A stretch of DNA of 64,000 bases from Zeus faber (Eukaryota; Chordata; Actinopteri; Zeiformes; Zeidae). The stretch covers positions 8,973,644 to 9,037,643 of the forward strand of contig OY482864.1 in the NCBI GenBank assembly GCA_960531495.1, in the 5' to 3' direction. The position numbers and the translations under genes are program-made. Below are positions 10,121-21,782 of the stretch, piece by piece. The notes beneath the pieces are model-generated. The model saw only the letters and a program-made list of their open reading frames with translations, had not been told where the DNA came from and did not search any database. Numbering within the stretch: position 1 is the stretch's first letter; each line of letters opens with the position of its first letter.

Positions 10121-10192
10121 CTCCCCGTCGGGGAATTGAACCCCGGTCTCCTGCGTGACAAGCAGGGATACTGGCCACTATACTAACGAGGA
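10121..10192 (-). tRNA. tRNA-Asp (GTC), A-type, unit 8
   Basis: Same 72 nt as the unit 2 gene. The base following G73 is C, as in units 5, 17 and 18, marking a subfamily. Confidence 0.93.
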
Positions 10193-10993
10193 TACGCCGG
10201 GTGAATATTCACAGAGCAAAGTTAAAAAATATCTTTTGTCACAAGGAAAACGTATCTGCAGACAGATGGTTACGGTAAGCCTAATTTAGCTGGACAAATG
10301 AAATGGGCCCATGTATGTCCTAGGCCAGGGAGGGGCGAATATTTTGGTTCAAGGGCCGGTTACAGTTTTGAAGACCATGTGAGAGGCCACATTCAAGTTT
10401 ATTCAAGTTTCCTTTCGGCTTTTTGGCTCATCAAATGAGGAAGAAGCTTCAAAATGGGACTTGACTGTAGGACATGTTTTGAGCAGAAACTGGCACACAG
10501 AATTAAAATCGCTTTAGAGATACGACAACCGTAGAAAATGTAGGTGGAACGATTTAACTGGCTTGGGGACAACCCGCTGGTTTGCAGACCATGGCTTTAA
10601 ACATTCACTTTAAAATTAAAGGAAATTCACACTCTGTATTGTTCACTCGTATTCCTGTATCCGATTACTGCGTGGAGGTGTGGGGTAACATGTACAAAAA
10701 AAGAGCCATGCAGGACTGACTAACAGTTTTACGCTTTTACTGCGAGCGAGGCAGATATCTTAGTGTTAAGCACTCTGTGATTTACTTATACAATGTTGTT
10801 GGGCTTCGCCAGTTGGAAAAGCCTACCAAAAATAGGCGAAACTCTTAGTTGTCCCTCTCCACGGAAGTCTTTAGTAAAAGGCGGTTTATGTGGTTTTTAT
10901 TCACAACATAATCAAAACATACAATCAATCAAGGCATAGAAGGACAACTGTCCAACAAATCTTTGCGGGTAACAATTCACACAATCCCAAACA

Positions 10994-13900
10994 CTACACC
11001 AAGCCCAAACCCCCTTTCCACCTCTCTAGGGCCGCGTGCTGTCCCCATCTCCCCATGTCTGCCCTGATCCTCCCTCTCACCTCCCCCTCCACCCTCCTTA
11101 TGACCCCCTCCACCCCACAGTCCCTCCCGAGCCTGATGAGGTCCTGCCTGGCCACCCACAATCCCTTCTTGAAGAGGCTTATGAGCAGCCAGAGCAGGAA
11201 ACCTTCCCTCCTGTTCCCCCCTCTACCCACCCCCCTCTCCACACTGGTCCAGGTCAGGTTGAACCCTCTCCTCACCCTCCTTAGTAGCGCCCCCGCCCTC
11301 GCCCACACCACCCCTGCGAAAGGGCAGTCCCACATGACATGAGCGATGGTTTCCTCCTCCGAGCACGCGACTCGGGGGCACCCAGGGGATGTCGCCAAGT
11401 CCCGCCGGTACAAGGTGGTACGTACCGGCAGTGCTTTCTGGAGGCATGACCAGTTCAGGTCCTTGAGCCCATTATCCAGGCCGGGAGGCTGGACCGCCAG
11501 CCAGACTGCCGCCGGAATCCCTACGGCAGCCGGTGCGGTCACCCCCCGCCTCGTCTCGGCGTAGAGCCTCCTCTGGTCCAGCCCCAAACCCCCCTCCCAA
11601 GCCTGGGGGTGAGCCCGAAGCCACTTCGCCGCATGGCCATAGTGCCATGGCATCTGCTCTGACCGGGGCCCCAAGTTGCCCAAAGGCCCCATCACCCTCC
11701 TCGCCTGGTAGGAGAAATACAGCCGGAGGAAGTGTCCCGATGGGTGGACCACCGGAGAGGACAGCTCCCTCAACAAAAAGGATACAAAATAACCGTCCAG
11801 CTTTAGTGGGAGGTGAGGCACGCCCCTTCCGCCCTCCACGATCGGCGCGTACATCCGGGCCCTCGCCGCATACTCGCACCGGCCTCCCCACACGAATCCG
11901 AACACGAGCCGCGTGAGGGGCGCCCGCATGCTTGCCGGCATCGGGAAGACGTATGACAAGTACAGTAGGGACGGCAACACGTCTGCCTTCAAAACCAGCA
12001 CCTTGCCCGTAAGGGTCAGTGTCCTGGATTTCCAGAGGGCGACTTTCCTCTGGACAGCTTCTATTCGCCCGGTCCAATTTACCGTGGCGCTGTGGGCTGC
12101 CTCAAAATCCACCCCGAGTAATCTCAGGGGTCCTACGCAGAGCGGCAGCCCCCCTGGTGCGTCCGTCCTTCCCTTCCACCGCCCAAAGAACTTGACCGAG
12201 GTCTTCGCCAGATTTAGCTCGGCGCCAGACACTCGGCCAAACTCCTGGAAGATCTCCAAGGAGCGGAGCAGGCAGGCATCGCTGTCCAGCAGCAGGGTGG
12301 TGTCATCCGCATACTGGGACAGCTTTACCCTAAGGCCGCCGCTGCCTGGCACCAGCAGTCCCCTCACACCCGGGTCAACCCGAATGGCCGCCGCCAGGGG
12401 CTCCATGTAAAGGATGTAGAGCAGGGGTGAAAGCGGACACCCCTGTCTTACCCCTGCGTGCAACCCAAAAGGTTCCCCTAGGTGCCCGTTAACACAAACC
12501 GTGCTCCCCACGGCCGCGTACAACGTACGCAGCCACCCAACGAACAGCTTCCCTAAACCTACTCTCTCTAAGACTCTAAACATAAAGCCCCAGTGAACCC
12601 TATCGAAAGCTTTGGCCTGATCGAGGCCTACCACCATTAGGGGTAGCCCTCTATCTTCCACCCAAGCGATAGCGTCTCTGATGAGCTGGAGGTTCCACCT
12701 CACAGAGCGCCCAGCCACTCCACACGTCTGGTCCACATGGACCGCATCCGGGAGGACTGTGCGCAGACGGTCAGCGAGGACCTTAGCTAGAAGCTTGTAG
12801 TCCACACACAGCATGGTCAATGGCCGCCAGTTATTAAGGTCAGAGGCATCGCCCTTCTTGAAAGGAAGGGAGATCACCCCCCTAGCCATCGACCCTCCAA
12901 GAGCCCCCGCGCGGAGGACCTCGGTCAGCACCTCTAACACCACTGGACCGAGCGCACCCCAAAACTTGAGGTAGAACTCGGCCGGCAGGCCGTCGATGCC
13001 CGGGACCTTTCGCTTTCCCATCCTTCGAAGGGCACCCTCAAGCTCCTCCAGAGTGAGGGGGGTCTCCAAAGCTTCTGCCAGGTCAGGCGGCACCCGCCGG
13101 GCAACCCTCTCTAAGAAGGCTTCTTCCCGGGTCTCATCCACCACCCTTTCACAGAAGAAGGAGCGATAGTGGTCCGTGGCGACCCTCACCATTGCATCCG
13201 CTTCTGTCACCACCTGTCCCTGACTGTCCCTGACCCCCGTGAACACCTGCCGCGCCTTCTCGGTCCTAACCGAGCCGAAGAAAGCCGCCGAGCACGTCTC
13301 ATTGCTCTCTGCGAACTCCCGACGCGACCGCAGCAGGTACGCACGGGCCCTACTCTCATAGACTCCCCTAAGCTGCGCTTTAAGGGTGTCACAAGCCCGC
13401 TGGTCTACAGTGCCACCGAGGTTCCCCACGGCATACTCGAGCTCGAGGAGGCGTTGCAGGCGGAGCACCTCCCTCTTCGCCTGCTTCGCCTTCCTTTTGC
13501 TGTACCTGATGGCGTGGGCTTTAATCCTCTCCTTTGCCACTTCCCACCACTCTACCACTCCGGCACATAGAGGCCTGAGCCCCTCGAGACCCCGGAAAAC
13601 CCCGGCGAAGCTGGCATCGAACTCGTCCTCCTCGAGGATACTCGGATTTAACTTCCAGTACCCCAGACCGAAGACCGGGGCACAGGACCGGACCCGGAGG
13701 AGGACCCCATCGTGGTCCGAGAAAAAGACGGGGAGCACCCGCCCAGACAGCACGCCCAAGGACCTTGAAAGAAAGACATAGTCCAGCCTCCTCGCACTCC
13801 CCTGGGTGTTTCGCCATGTGGGACCATCCAGTCGCGGGGTGACCACCCTCCCCCCGTCCACCAGCCCGTGCCCCGCCATGAAACCCTTGACAAAAACCCC

Positions 13901-14356
13901 GCTCGTGTCCCTCCCTATATCTAAGTTAAAATCCCCCCCAATGATCACCTGTCTGTTGGTGGCCAGGTGTGGTCCCAGACCGGCCACCGTCTCCCTCCTC
14001 TCCCTCGTTCCCTGCGGCCCATAAAAAACAAAGACCCTCAAACAAAGACCCCTGTATGTGATGTCCGCTCCCAGCACCCTCCCCTGCTCCACAACATACA
14101 CCCCCTCTACCCTCACCCCCCTGTCCCCGAAAAGAATACCCACCCCTGAACTGTGAACCCCCCCCACACTCCAGACTGACCCCCCCTTGTCCCACTCCCT
14201 CGCAAAAATTCCCACGTCCCTCTCATCCCTCAAATGAACCTCTTGCAGAAAACAAATTGTGCACCCCAAACCCCCGACAAAATCAAAGACTGCCCTCCTC
14301 TTAACTGAGTTCCTCATCCACCGTGCATTGATTGTGACGACCCCCAGACAATTCAT
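10994..14356 (-). CDS. LINE ORF2 (endonuclease-reverse transcriptase), copy 2
   Basis: 1,120 codons, uninterrupted. All catalytic residues described for copy 5 are present. Private changes include G13 to W in the first endonuclease motif (NARG to NARW), next to metal-binding N10, and L498 to P just before FKKGD in the reverse transcriptase; either could impair activity. Its ORF1 partner is frameshifted, so mobility would need ORF1 protein in trans. Confidence 0.85.
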   Translation of the reverse strand: MNCLGVVTINARWMRNSVKRRAVFDFVGGLGCTICFLQEVHLRDERDVGIFAREWDKGGSVWSVGGVHSSGVGILFGDRGVRVEGVYVVEQGRVLGADITYRGLCLRVFVFYGPQGTRERRETVAGLGPHLATNRQVIIGGDFNLDIGRDTSGVFVKGFMAGHGLVDGGRVVTPRLDGPTWRNTQGSARRLDYVFLSRSLGVLSGRVLPVFFSDHDGVLLRVRSCAPVFGLGYWKLNPSILEEDEFDASFAGVFRGLEGLRPLCAGVVEWWEVAKERIKAHAIRYSKRKAKQAKREVLRLQRLLELEYAVGNLGGTVDQRACDTLKAQLRGVYESRARAYLLRSRREFAESNETCSAAFFGSVRTEKARQVFTGVRDSQGQVVTEADAMVRVATDHYRSFFCERVVDETREEAFLERVARRVPPDLAEALETPLTLEELEGALRRMGKRKVPGIDGLPAEFYLKFWGALGPVVLEVLTEVLRAGALGGSMARGVISLPFKKGDASDLNNWRPLTMLCVDYKLLAKVLADRLRTVLPDAVHVDQTCGVAGRSVRWNLQLIRDAIAWVEDRGLPLMVVGLDQAKAFDRVHWGFMFRVLERVGLGKLFVGWLRTLYAAVGSTVCVNGHLGEPFGLHAGVRQGCPLSPLLYILYMEPLAAAIRVDPGVRGLLVPGSGGLRVKLSQYADDTTLLLDSDACLLRSLEIFQEFGRVSGAELNLAKTSVKFFGRWKGRTDAPGGLPLCVGPLRLLGVDFEAAHSATVNWTGRIEAVQRKVALWKSRTLTLTGKVLVLKADVLPSLLYLSYVFPMPASMRAPLTRLVFGFVWGGRCEYAARARMYAPIVEGGRGVPHLPLKLDGYFVSFLLRELSSPVVHPSGHFLRLYFSYQARRVMGPLGNLGPRSEQMPWHYGHAAKWLRAHPQAWEGGLGLDQRRLYAETRRGVTAPAAVGIPAAVWLAVQPPGLDNGLKDLNWSCLQKALPVRTTLYRRDLATSPGCPRVACSEEETIAHVMWDCPFAGVVWARAGALLRRVRRGFNLTWTSVERGVGRGGNRREGFLLWLLISLFKKGLWVARQDLIRLGRDCGVEGVIRRVEGEVRGRIRADMGRWGQHAALERWKGGLGLV

Positions 14357-14460
14357 TTAACACAGGTGATGAAAACCAAAATCGTGCCCTGAAAATCCTC
14401 CGACCCAAAAAACGCAAAAAAGAACGATACCCCCATCTAAACACGGCAGCGACCCCACCA

Positions 14461-15976
14461 TCAGTCATACAGCCCCAACACCATGTCCTCCGGGCTCTCC
14501 TCCATAAGTTGACCCCAGGAATAGGGCATGTTGTTGGGGGAGGCAGGGGGACCCCATGACCCCCCCTGCCCGTCGTCCTCAAAAAGGGCGGGGCTTTCCT
14601 CCAGAGGGGGGTCTTCCCACCGACCTCCGCTGCCACTCCCTCCCTTTGGCCCGCCCTGTCCACGACACCCCCTGCCACTTCCCTCATCTTCTTGGGGGCC
14701 TCCTTGCCCAACTGGTGGTGGTCCCTCCTCTTCCTCTGGGTCGCGGCCTGGGGGCCTGGCCCGGCGGAATCTGCTGGCGGTGATACCTCGGGAGGGACCT
14801 GCGCAGGGGGAGGGAACGCCGCAGGAAGCCCTTCCACAGGTGGAGCCGCCTTCGGCTTGGCCACCACAGGGAGAGCCTCCCCAGGATCCGCCACAGGATG
14901 TGCGGCTGCCACAGGGGGAGCCGCCCCGGGGGCCGTGGCTGCGGCCGGAGCAGGAGGAGATCCCGCGGGAGAAGCCTTTCCGGGGACCACCGCAGGAGGA
15001 GCCGATGTCTTTTTCCCCGTCGCCGGAGGTGCCGCCGCACTTGGCGCCGAGACCGCCGCTCCTGGCACAGCCAGCGCCAAATCCGGAGGCCCCTGGGGCC
15101 GGCACACCGGGACGGGGGCCACCGGCACCGGCACCGAAACCGTAGGCGGGTCAGCCGCGACTACCGCCGCGGAAGGAGGGGGCGCTGACTCCGCAGCCGG
15201 TCGATCCGGCTCCCCCTTGGGGCCGCCTATGACCCTCAGAGCGGCCACGTAGGCCCTGCTGCACCCCTTGGCGAGGTGCTCAGGCGACCCGCAGATATGG
15301 CAGGCCCTTGGCATCGGACACTCCCTTGCCTCATGCCCAAGGGCCTGACAGAACCTGCACCTCTGCTGGCCACATTCTCCCTCCGCGTGGCCGCTAGCCC
15401 TGCACCTACGGCAGAAAGCCGGCTGCCTCGAATAAAACAGGTAGCCCCGATCCGCCCCGATGTTGAAAAACACCGGGGGGTGGGCCAAACCCCCCACCCC
15501 CGCCGCGTCCTGCCCCAGGAGGACCTGATACTGGCGCTTACCTGTCCAGATGCCGTTGCTGTCCCTCAGGCGCCTCGGGGACGTCAGCACCTCCGCGTAC
15601 CTCCCCAGGAAGGCCGCCACAGCCTGGTCCGACACGTCAAATTGTACATGTGGACCGTCACCACCCGAAAGTTCGGTCTGTCGAGGCTTTGCAGGTTGAA
15701 GAGGGAGACTGGCCTTGCTCCCGCTTGCCGCCGGCTCTCCTCCAGGGCCCTGTCACACACCTCCTGTCCCAGGAAGGTGACATCGAAGCTCCTCTCTGCG
15801 TTGTTGGTCTGCAGGCAGAGTAGGTCCTCCACCTTCAGCTTCAGGGCCCCAAGCAGGACAGCCCTCCCAAACAGCTCCCTGGTCATCATGGGCTCCTTCT
15901 CCTCCTTCCACTGGTACCGCAGCGTAGCCCTCAGCCCCGCCCTCGGGACCGACTGTGAGGTTCCAGCCTGCGCCAT
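14461..15976 (-). pseudogene. LINE ORF1, copy 2, two frameshifts
   Basis: The start (MAQAG) and stop align with the intact 505-codon ORF1, but the span is 2 nt short. Near 15636-15641 the sequence cgtcaaattg replaces cgtacggattg, shifting the frame after N112, inside the RRM-like region. Near 14606-14614 a G run is altered (six G then tc in place of eight G then c), shifting the frame again near the C-terminus. The zinc-knuckle part stays readable from a downstream ATG (MSDQAV). Confidence 0.88.
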
Positions 15977-16081
15977 GTTGCAGCTGTGGTGTGTTGGCTC
16001 TCCAAAGGCAAAAAAAGCTCCCTTCCACACGACACTTGACTCCCCAGGCAAATTTCAACAGTGATTTCTGAAGGTGTAATA

Positions 16082-16119
16082 CACCTTCATGATCACTGTC
16101 TCCCCTCCCGGGTAAGTAT
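16082..16119 (-). other. U1 snRNA-like 5' head of LINE copy 2
   Basis: Same three U1-matching blocks and 2-nt CG leader as the other copies. The fold-back partner (16062-16081) restores cagtgat, so the hairpin is complete. Confidence 0.8.
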
Positions 16120-16468
16120 CGTTAGTAAAAGGCGAAAGGCTTATTCGGGCTGAAGAGAAACCAGAGTAATTAATAAGATTGATGCAAATGATGGAAATGG
16201 GTGTTGGTGCCGTCGCCTATCAGAATGACGGTCCTGCTTTTTGGCTAGGTGCAGAGCGACTGAAAGGTCTTACATTGACTAGCAGTCCACGCCACCCTTT
16301 AACCATCGATTCCAAATCAGAACAATGAATGGGTGTCACTTATTATGTACAGACAGACTGAGGGAAAGTTTTTTCCTGGGATTAAAACAGCAGCAATACT
16401 GTGACAGACTGCTCCGCATTTTCCTGAAAACCCTGAGACGTGGATGGATAATCAACATACTATCCCAC

Positions 16469-16540
16469 CTCCCCGTCGGGGAATTGAACCCCGGTCTCCT
16501 GCGTGACAAGCAGGGATACTGGCCACTATACTAACGAGGA
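16469..16540 (-). tRNA. tRNA-Asp (GTC), A-type, unit 9
   Basis: Same 72 nt as the unit 2 gene. It lies 334 bp upstream of the 5' target duplication of LINE copy 2, in the same orientation. Confidence 0.93.
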
Positions 16541-16912
16541 TACGCCGGGTGAATATTCACAGAGCAAAGTTAAAAAATATCTTTTGTCACAAGGAAAACG
16601 TATCTGCAGACAGATGGTTACGGTAAGCCTAATTTAGCTGGACAAATGAAATGGGCCCATGTATGTCCTAGGCCAGGGATGGGCTAATATTTCTGTTCAA
16701 GGGCCGGCTACAGTTTTGAAGACCATGTGAGATGCCACATTCAAGTTTATTCAAGTTTCCTTTCGGCTTTTTGGCTCATCAAATGAGGAAGAAGCTTCAA
16801 AATGGCACTTGACTGTAGGACATGTTTTGAGCAGAAACTGGCACACAGAATTAAAATCGCTTTAGAGATACGACAACCGTACAAAATGTAGGTGGAACGA
16901 TTTAACTGGCTT

Positions 16913-18008
16913 GGGGACAACCCGCTGGTTTGCAGACCATGGCTTTAAACATTCACTTTAAAATTAAAGGAAATTCACACTCTGTATTGTTCACTCGTAT
17001 TCCTGTATCCGAATTACTGCGTGGAGGTGTGGGTAACATGTACAAAAAAAGAGCCATGCAGGACTGACTAAGAGTTTTACGCTTTTACTGCGAGCGAGGC
17101 AGATATCTTAGTGTTAAGCACTCTGTGATTTACTTATACAATGTTGTTGGGCTTCACCAGTTGGAAAAGCCTACCAAAAATTGGCGAAACTCTTAGTTGT
17201 CCCTCTCCACGGAAGTCTTTAGTAAAAGGCGAAAGGCTTATTCGGGCTGAAGAGAAACCAGAGTAATTAATAAGGTTGATGCAAATGATGGAAATGGGTG
17301 TTGGTGCCGTCGCCTATCAGAATGACGGTCCTCCTTTTTGGCTAGGTGCAGAGCGACTGAAAGGTCTTACATTGACTAGCAGTCCACGCCACCCTTTAAC
17401 CATCGATTCCAAATCAGAACAATGAATGGGTGTCACTTATTATGTACAGACAGACTGAGGGAAAGTTTTCTCTGGGATTAAAACAGCAGCACTACTGTGA
17501 CAGCCTGCTCCGCATTTGCCAGGAAAGTCTGAGACGTGGATGTATCATCAACATACTATTCCACCTCCCCGTCGGGGAATTGAACCCCGGTCTCCTGCGT
17601 AACAAGCAGGGAAACTGGCCACAATACTAACGAGGATACGCCGGGTGAATATTCACAGAGCAAAGTTAAAAAATATCTTTTGTCACAAGGAAAACGTATC
17701 TGCAGACAGATGGTTACGGTAAGCCTAATTTAGCTGGACAAATGAAATGGGCCCATGTATGTCCTAGGCCAGGGAGGGGCGAATATTTTGGTTCAAGGGC
17801 CGGTTATAGTTTTGAAGACCATGTGAGAGGCCACATTCAAGTTTATTCAAGTTTCCTTTCGGCTTTTTGGCTCATCAAATGAGGAAGAAGCTTCAAAATG
17901 GGACTTGACTGTAGGACATGTTTTGAGCAGAAACTGGCACACAGAATTAAAATCGCTTTAGAGATACGACAACCGTAGAAAATGTAGGTGGAACGATTTA
18001 ACTGGCTT
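16913..18008. repeat. Single LINE-free unit 10
   Basis: Spacer between LINE copies 2 and 3. It has small variants shared with units 12 and 19-25 (gggcttcaccag, aaaattggcg), so it belongs to a different spacer subfamily from its neighbour unit 9. Confidence 0.85.
17565..17636 (-). tRNA. tRNA-Asp body with anticodon GTT (Asn), B-type, unit 10
   Basis: C36 is T, turning GTC into GTT, which would read asparagine codons. The body is B-type (A14 to T, A24 to T, with the T11-T24 mismatch). The usual downstream T4 is reduced to T3. If charged with Asp it would misread Asn codons, but the missing A14 suggests a pseudogene. Confidence 0.65.
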
Positions 18009-18437
18009 GGGGACAACCCGCTGGTTTGCAGACCATGGCTTTAAACATTCACTTTAAAATTAAAGGAAATTCACACTCTGTATTGTTCACTCGTATTCCT
18101 GTATCCGATTACTGCGTGGAGGTGTGGGGTAACATGTACAAAAAAAGAGCCATGCAGGACTGACTAACAGTTTTACGCTTTTACTGCGAGCGAGGCAGAT
18201 ATCTTAGTGTTAAGCACTCTGTGATTTACTTATACAATGTTGTTGGGCTTCTCCAGTTGGAAAAGCCTACCAAAAATAGGCGAAACTCTTAGTTGTCCCT
18301 CTCCACGGAAGTCTTTAGTAAAAGGCGGTTTATGTGGTTTTTATTCACAACATAATCAAAACATACAATCAATCAAGGCATAGAAGGACAACTGTCCAAC
18401 AAATCTTTGCGGGTAACAATTCACACAATCCCAAACA

Positions 18438-21400
18438 CTACACCAAGCCCAAACCCCCTTTCCACCTCTCTAGGGCCGCGTGCCGTCCCCATCTCCCCAT
18501 GTCTGCCCTGATCCTCCCTCTCACCTCCCCCTCCACCCTCCTTATGACCCCCTCCACCCCACAGTCCCTCCCGAGCCTGATGAGGTCCTGCCTGGCCACC
18601 CACAATCCCTTCTTGAAGAGGCTTATGAGCAGCCAGAGCAGGAAACCTTCCCTCCTGTTCCCCCCTCTACCCACCCCCCTCTCCACACTGGTCCAGGTCA
18701 GGTTGAACCCTCTCCTCACCCTCCTTAGTAGCGCCCCCGCCCTCGCCCACACCACCCCTGCGAAAGGGCAGTCCCACATGACATGAGCGATGGTTTCCTC
18801 CTCCGAGCACGCGACTCGGGGGCACCCAGGGGATGTCGCCAAGTCCCGCCGGTACAAGGTGGTACGTACCGGCAGTGCTTTCTGGAGGCATGACCAGTTC
18901 AGGTCCTTGAGCCCATTATCCAGGCCGGGAGGCTGGACCGCCAGCCAGACTGCCGCCGGAATCCCTAGGGCAGCCGGTGCGGTCACCCCCCGCCTCGTCT
19001 CGGCGTAGAGCCTCCTCTGGTCCAGCCCCAAACCCCCCTCCCAAGCCTGGGGGTGAGCCCGAAGCCACTTCGCCGCATGGCCATAGTGCCATGGCATCTG
19101 CTCTGACCGGGGCCCCAAGTTGCCCAAAGGCCCCATCACCCTCCTCGCCTGGTAGGAGAAATACAGCCGGAGGAATTGTCCCGATGGGTGGACCACCGGA
19201 GAGGACAGCTCCCTCAACAAAAAGGATACAAAATAACCGTCCAGCTTTAGTGGGAGGTGAGGCACGCCCCTTCCGCCCTCCCCGATCGGCGCGTACATCC
19301 GGGCCCTCGCCGCATACTCGCACCGGCCTCCCCACACGAATCCGAACACGAGCCGCGTGAGGGGCGCCCGCATGCTTGCCGGCATCGGGAAGACGTATGA
19401 CAAGTACAGTAGGGACGGCAACACGTCTGCCTTCAAAACCAGCACCTTGCCCGTAAGGGTCAGTGTCCTGGATTTCCAGAGGGCGACTTTCCTCTGGACA
19501 GCTTCTATTCGCCCGGTCCAATTTACCGTGGCGCTGTGGGCTGCCTCAAAATCCACCCCGAGTAATCTCAGGGGTCCTACGCAGAGCGGCAGCCCCCCTG
19601 GTGCGTCCGTCCTTCCCTTCCACCGCCCAAAGAACTTGACCGAGGTCTTCGCCAGATTTAGCTCGGCGCCAGACACTCGGCCAAACTCCTGGAAGATCTC
19701 CAAGGAGCGGAGCAGGCAGGCATCGCTGTCCAGCAGCAGGGTGGTGTCATCCGCATACTGGGACAGCTTTACCCTAAGGCCGCCGCTGCCTGGCACCAGC
19801 AGTCCCCTCACACCCGGGTCAGCCCGAATGGCCGCCGCCAGGGGCTCCATGTAAAGGATGTAGAGCAGGGGTGAAAGCGGACACCCCTGTCTTACCCCTG
19901 CGTGCAACCCAAAAGGTTCCCCTAGGTGCCCGTTAACACAAACCGTGCTCCCCACGGCCGCGTACAACGTACGCAGCCACCCAACGAACAGCTTCCCTAA
20001 ACCTACTCTCTCTAAGACTCTAAACATAAAGCCCCAGTGAACCCTATCGAAAGCTTTGGCCTGATCGAGGCCTACCACCATTAGGGGTAGCCCTCTATCT
20101 TCCACCCAAGCGATAGCGTCTCTGATGAGCTGGAGGTTCCACCTCACAGAGCGCCCAGCCACTCCACACGTCTGGTCCACATGGACCGCATCCGGGAGGA
20201 CTGTGCGCAGACGGTCAGCGCGGAGCCCCCGCGCGGAGGACCTCGGTCAGCACCTCTAACACCACTGGACCGAGCGCACCCCAAAACTTGAGGTAGAACT
20301 CGGCCGGCAGGCCGTCGATGCCCGGGACCTTTCGCTTTCCCATCCTTCGAAGGGCACCCTCAAGCTCCTCCAGAGTGAGGGGGGTCTCCAAAGCTTCTGC
20401 CAGGTCAGGCGGCACCCGCCGGGCAACCCTCTCTAAGAAGGCTTCTTCCCGGGTCTCATCCACCACCCTTTCACAGAAGAAGGAGCGATAGTGGTCCGTG
20501 GCGACCCTCACCATTGCATCCGCTTCTGTCACCACCTGTCCCTGACTGTCCCTGACCCCCGTGAACACCTGCCGCGCCTTCTCGGTCCTAACCGAGCCGA
20601 AGAAAGCCGCCGAGCACGTCTCATTGCTCTCTGCGAACTCCCGACGCGACCGCAGCAGGTACGCACGGGCCCTACTCTCATAGACTCCCCTAAGCTGCGC
20701 TTTAAGGGTGTCACAAGCCCGCTGGTCTACAGTGCCACCGAGGTTCCCCACGGCATACTCGAGCTCGAGGAGGCGTTGCAGGCGGAGCACCTCCCTCTTC
20801 GCCTGCTTCGCCTTCCTTTTGCTGTACCTGATGGCGTGGGCTTTAATCCTCTCCTTTGCCACTTCCCACCACTCTACCACTCCGGCACATAGAGGCCTGA
20901 GCCCCTCGAGACCCCGGAAAACCCCGGCGAAGCTGGCATCGAACTCGTCCTCCTCGAGGATACTCGGATTTAACTTCCAGTACCCCAGACCGAAGACCGG
21001 GGCACAGGACCGGACCCGGAGGAGGACCCCATCGTGGTCCGAGAAAAAGACGGGGAGCACCCGCCCAGACAGCACGCCCAAGGACCTTGAAAGAAAGACA
21101 TAGTCCAGCCTCCTCGCACTCCCCTGGGTGTTTCGCCATGTGGGACCATCCAGTCGCGGGGTGACCACCCTCCCCCCGTCCACCAGCCCGTGCCCCGCCA
21201 TGAAACCCTTGACAAAAACCCCGCTCGTGTCCCTCCCTATATCTAAGTTAAAATCCCCCCCAATGATCACCTGTCTGTTGGTGGCCAGGTGTGGTCCCAG
21301 ACCGGCCACCGTCTCCCTCCTCTCCCTCGTTCCCTGCGGCCCATAAAAAACAAAGACCCTCAAACAAAGACCCCTGTATGTGATGTCCGCTCCCAGCACC

Positions 21401-21678
21401 CTCCCCTGCTCCACAACATACACCCCCTCTACCCTCACCCCCCTGTCCCCGAAAAGAATACCCACCCCTGAACTGTGAACCCCCCCCACACTCCAGACTG
21501 ACCCCCCCTTGTCCCACTCCCTCGCAAAAATTCCCACGTCCCTCTCATCCCTCAAATGAACCTCTTGCAGAAAACAAATTGTGCACCCCAAACCCCCAAC
21601 AAAATCAAAGACTGCCCTCCTCTTAACTGAGTTCCTCATCCCCCGTGCATTGATTGTGACGACCCCCAGACAATTCAT
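18438..21678 (-). pseudogene. LINE ORF2, copy 3, deletion in the reverse transcriptase
   Basis: Relative to intact copies, 125 bp are lost and replaced by cgg at 20221-20223, a net -122 bp that shifts the frame. The lost segment encodes the conserved stretch after FKKGD (the NNWRPL to ADRLR region). The endonuclease half (20215-21678) and the palm with YADD plus C-terminal CCHC (from 20180 downward) remain as separate open frames. Not functional as a reverse transcriptase. Confidence 0.93.
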
Positions 21679-21782
21679 TTAACACAGGTGATGAAAACCA
21701 AAATCGTGCCCTGAAAATCCTCCGACCCAAAAAACGCAAAAAAGAACGATACCCCCATCTAAACACGTCAGCGACCCCACCA

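Larger units (their letters stand above)
2891..10564. repeat. Block of seven LINE-free units (2-8)
   Basis: Units 4, 6 and 7 share rare variants (caatagtgtgac, gagaacattcac). Units 5 and 8 share others (one A fewer in tacaaaaaagagcc, caacgtactattccag). The order a-b-a-a-b points to recent duplication of blocks of two or three units by unequal exchange. All seven tRNAs are A-type. Confidence 0.85.
10884..16121 (-). mobile_element. LINE copy 2: 5.24 kb, ORF2 intact, ORF1 broken
   Basis: Target duplication ttagtaaaaggcg at 10871-10883 and 16122-16134. All regions of a full-length element are present. ORF1 has two frameshifts; ORF2 is open over 1,120 codons. The first ORF1 lesion is shared exactly with copy 3, so the two copies share descent or have exchanged sequence by conversion. 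Confidence 0.95.
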
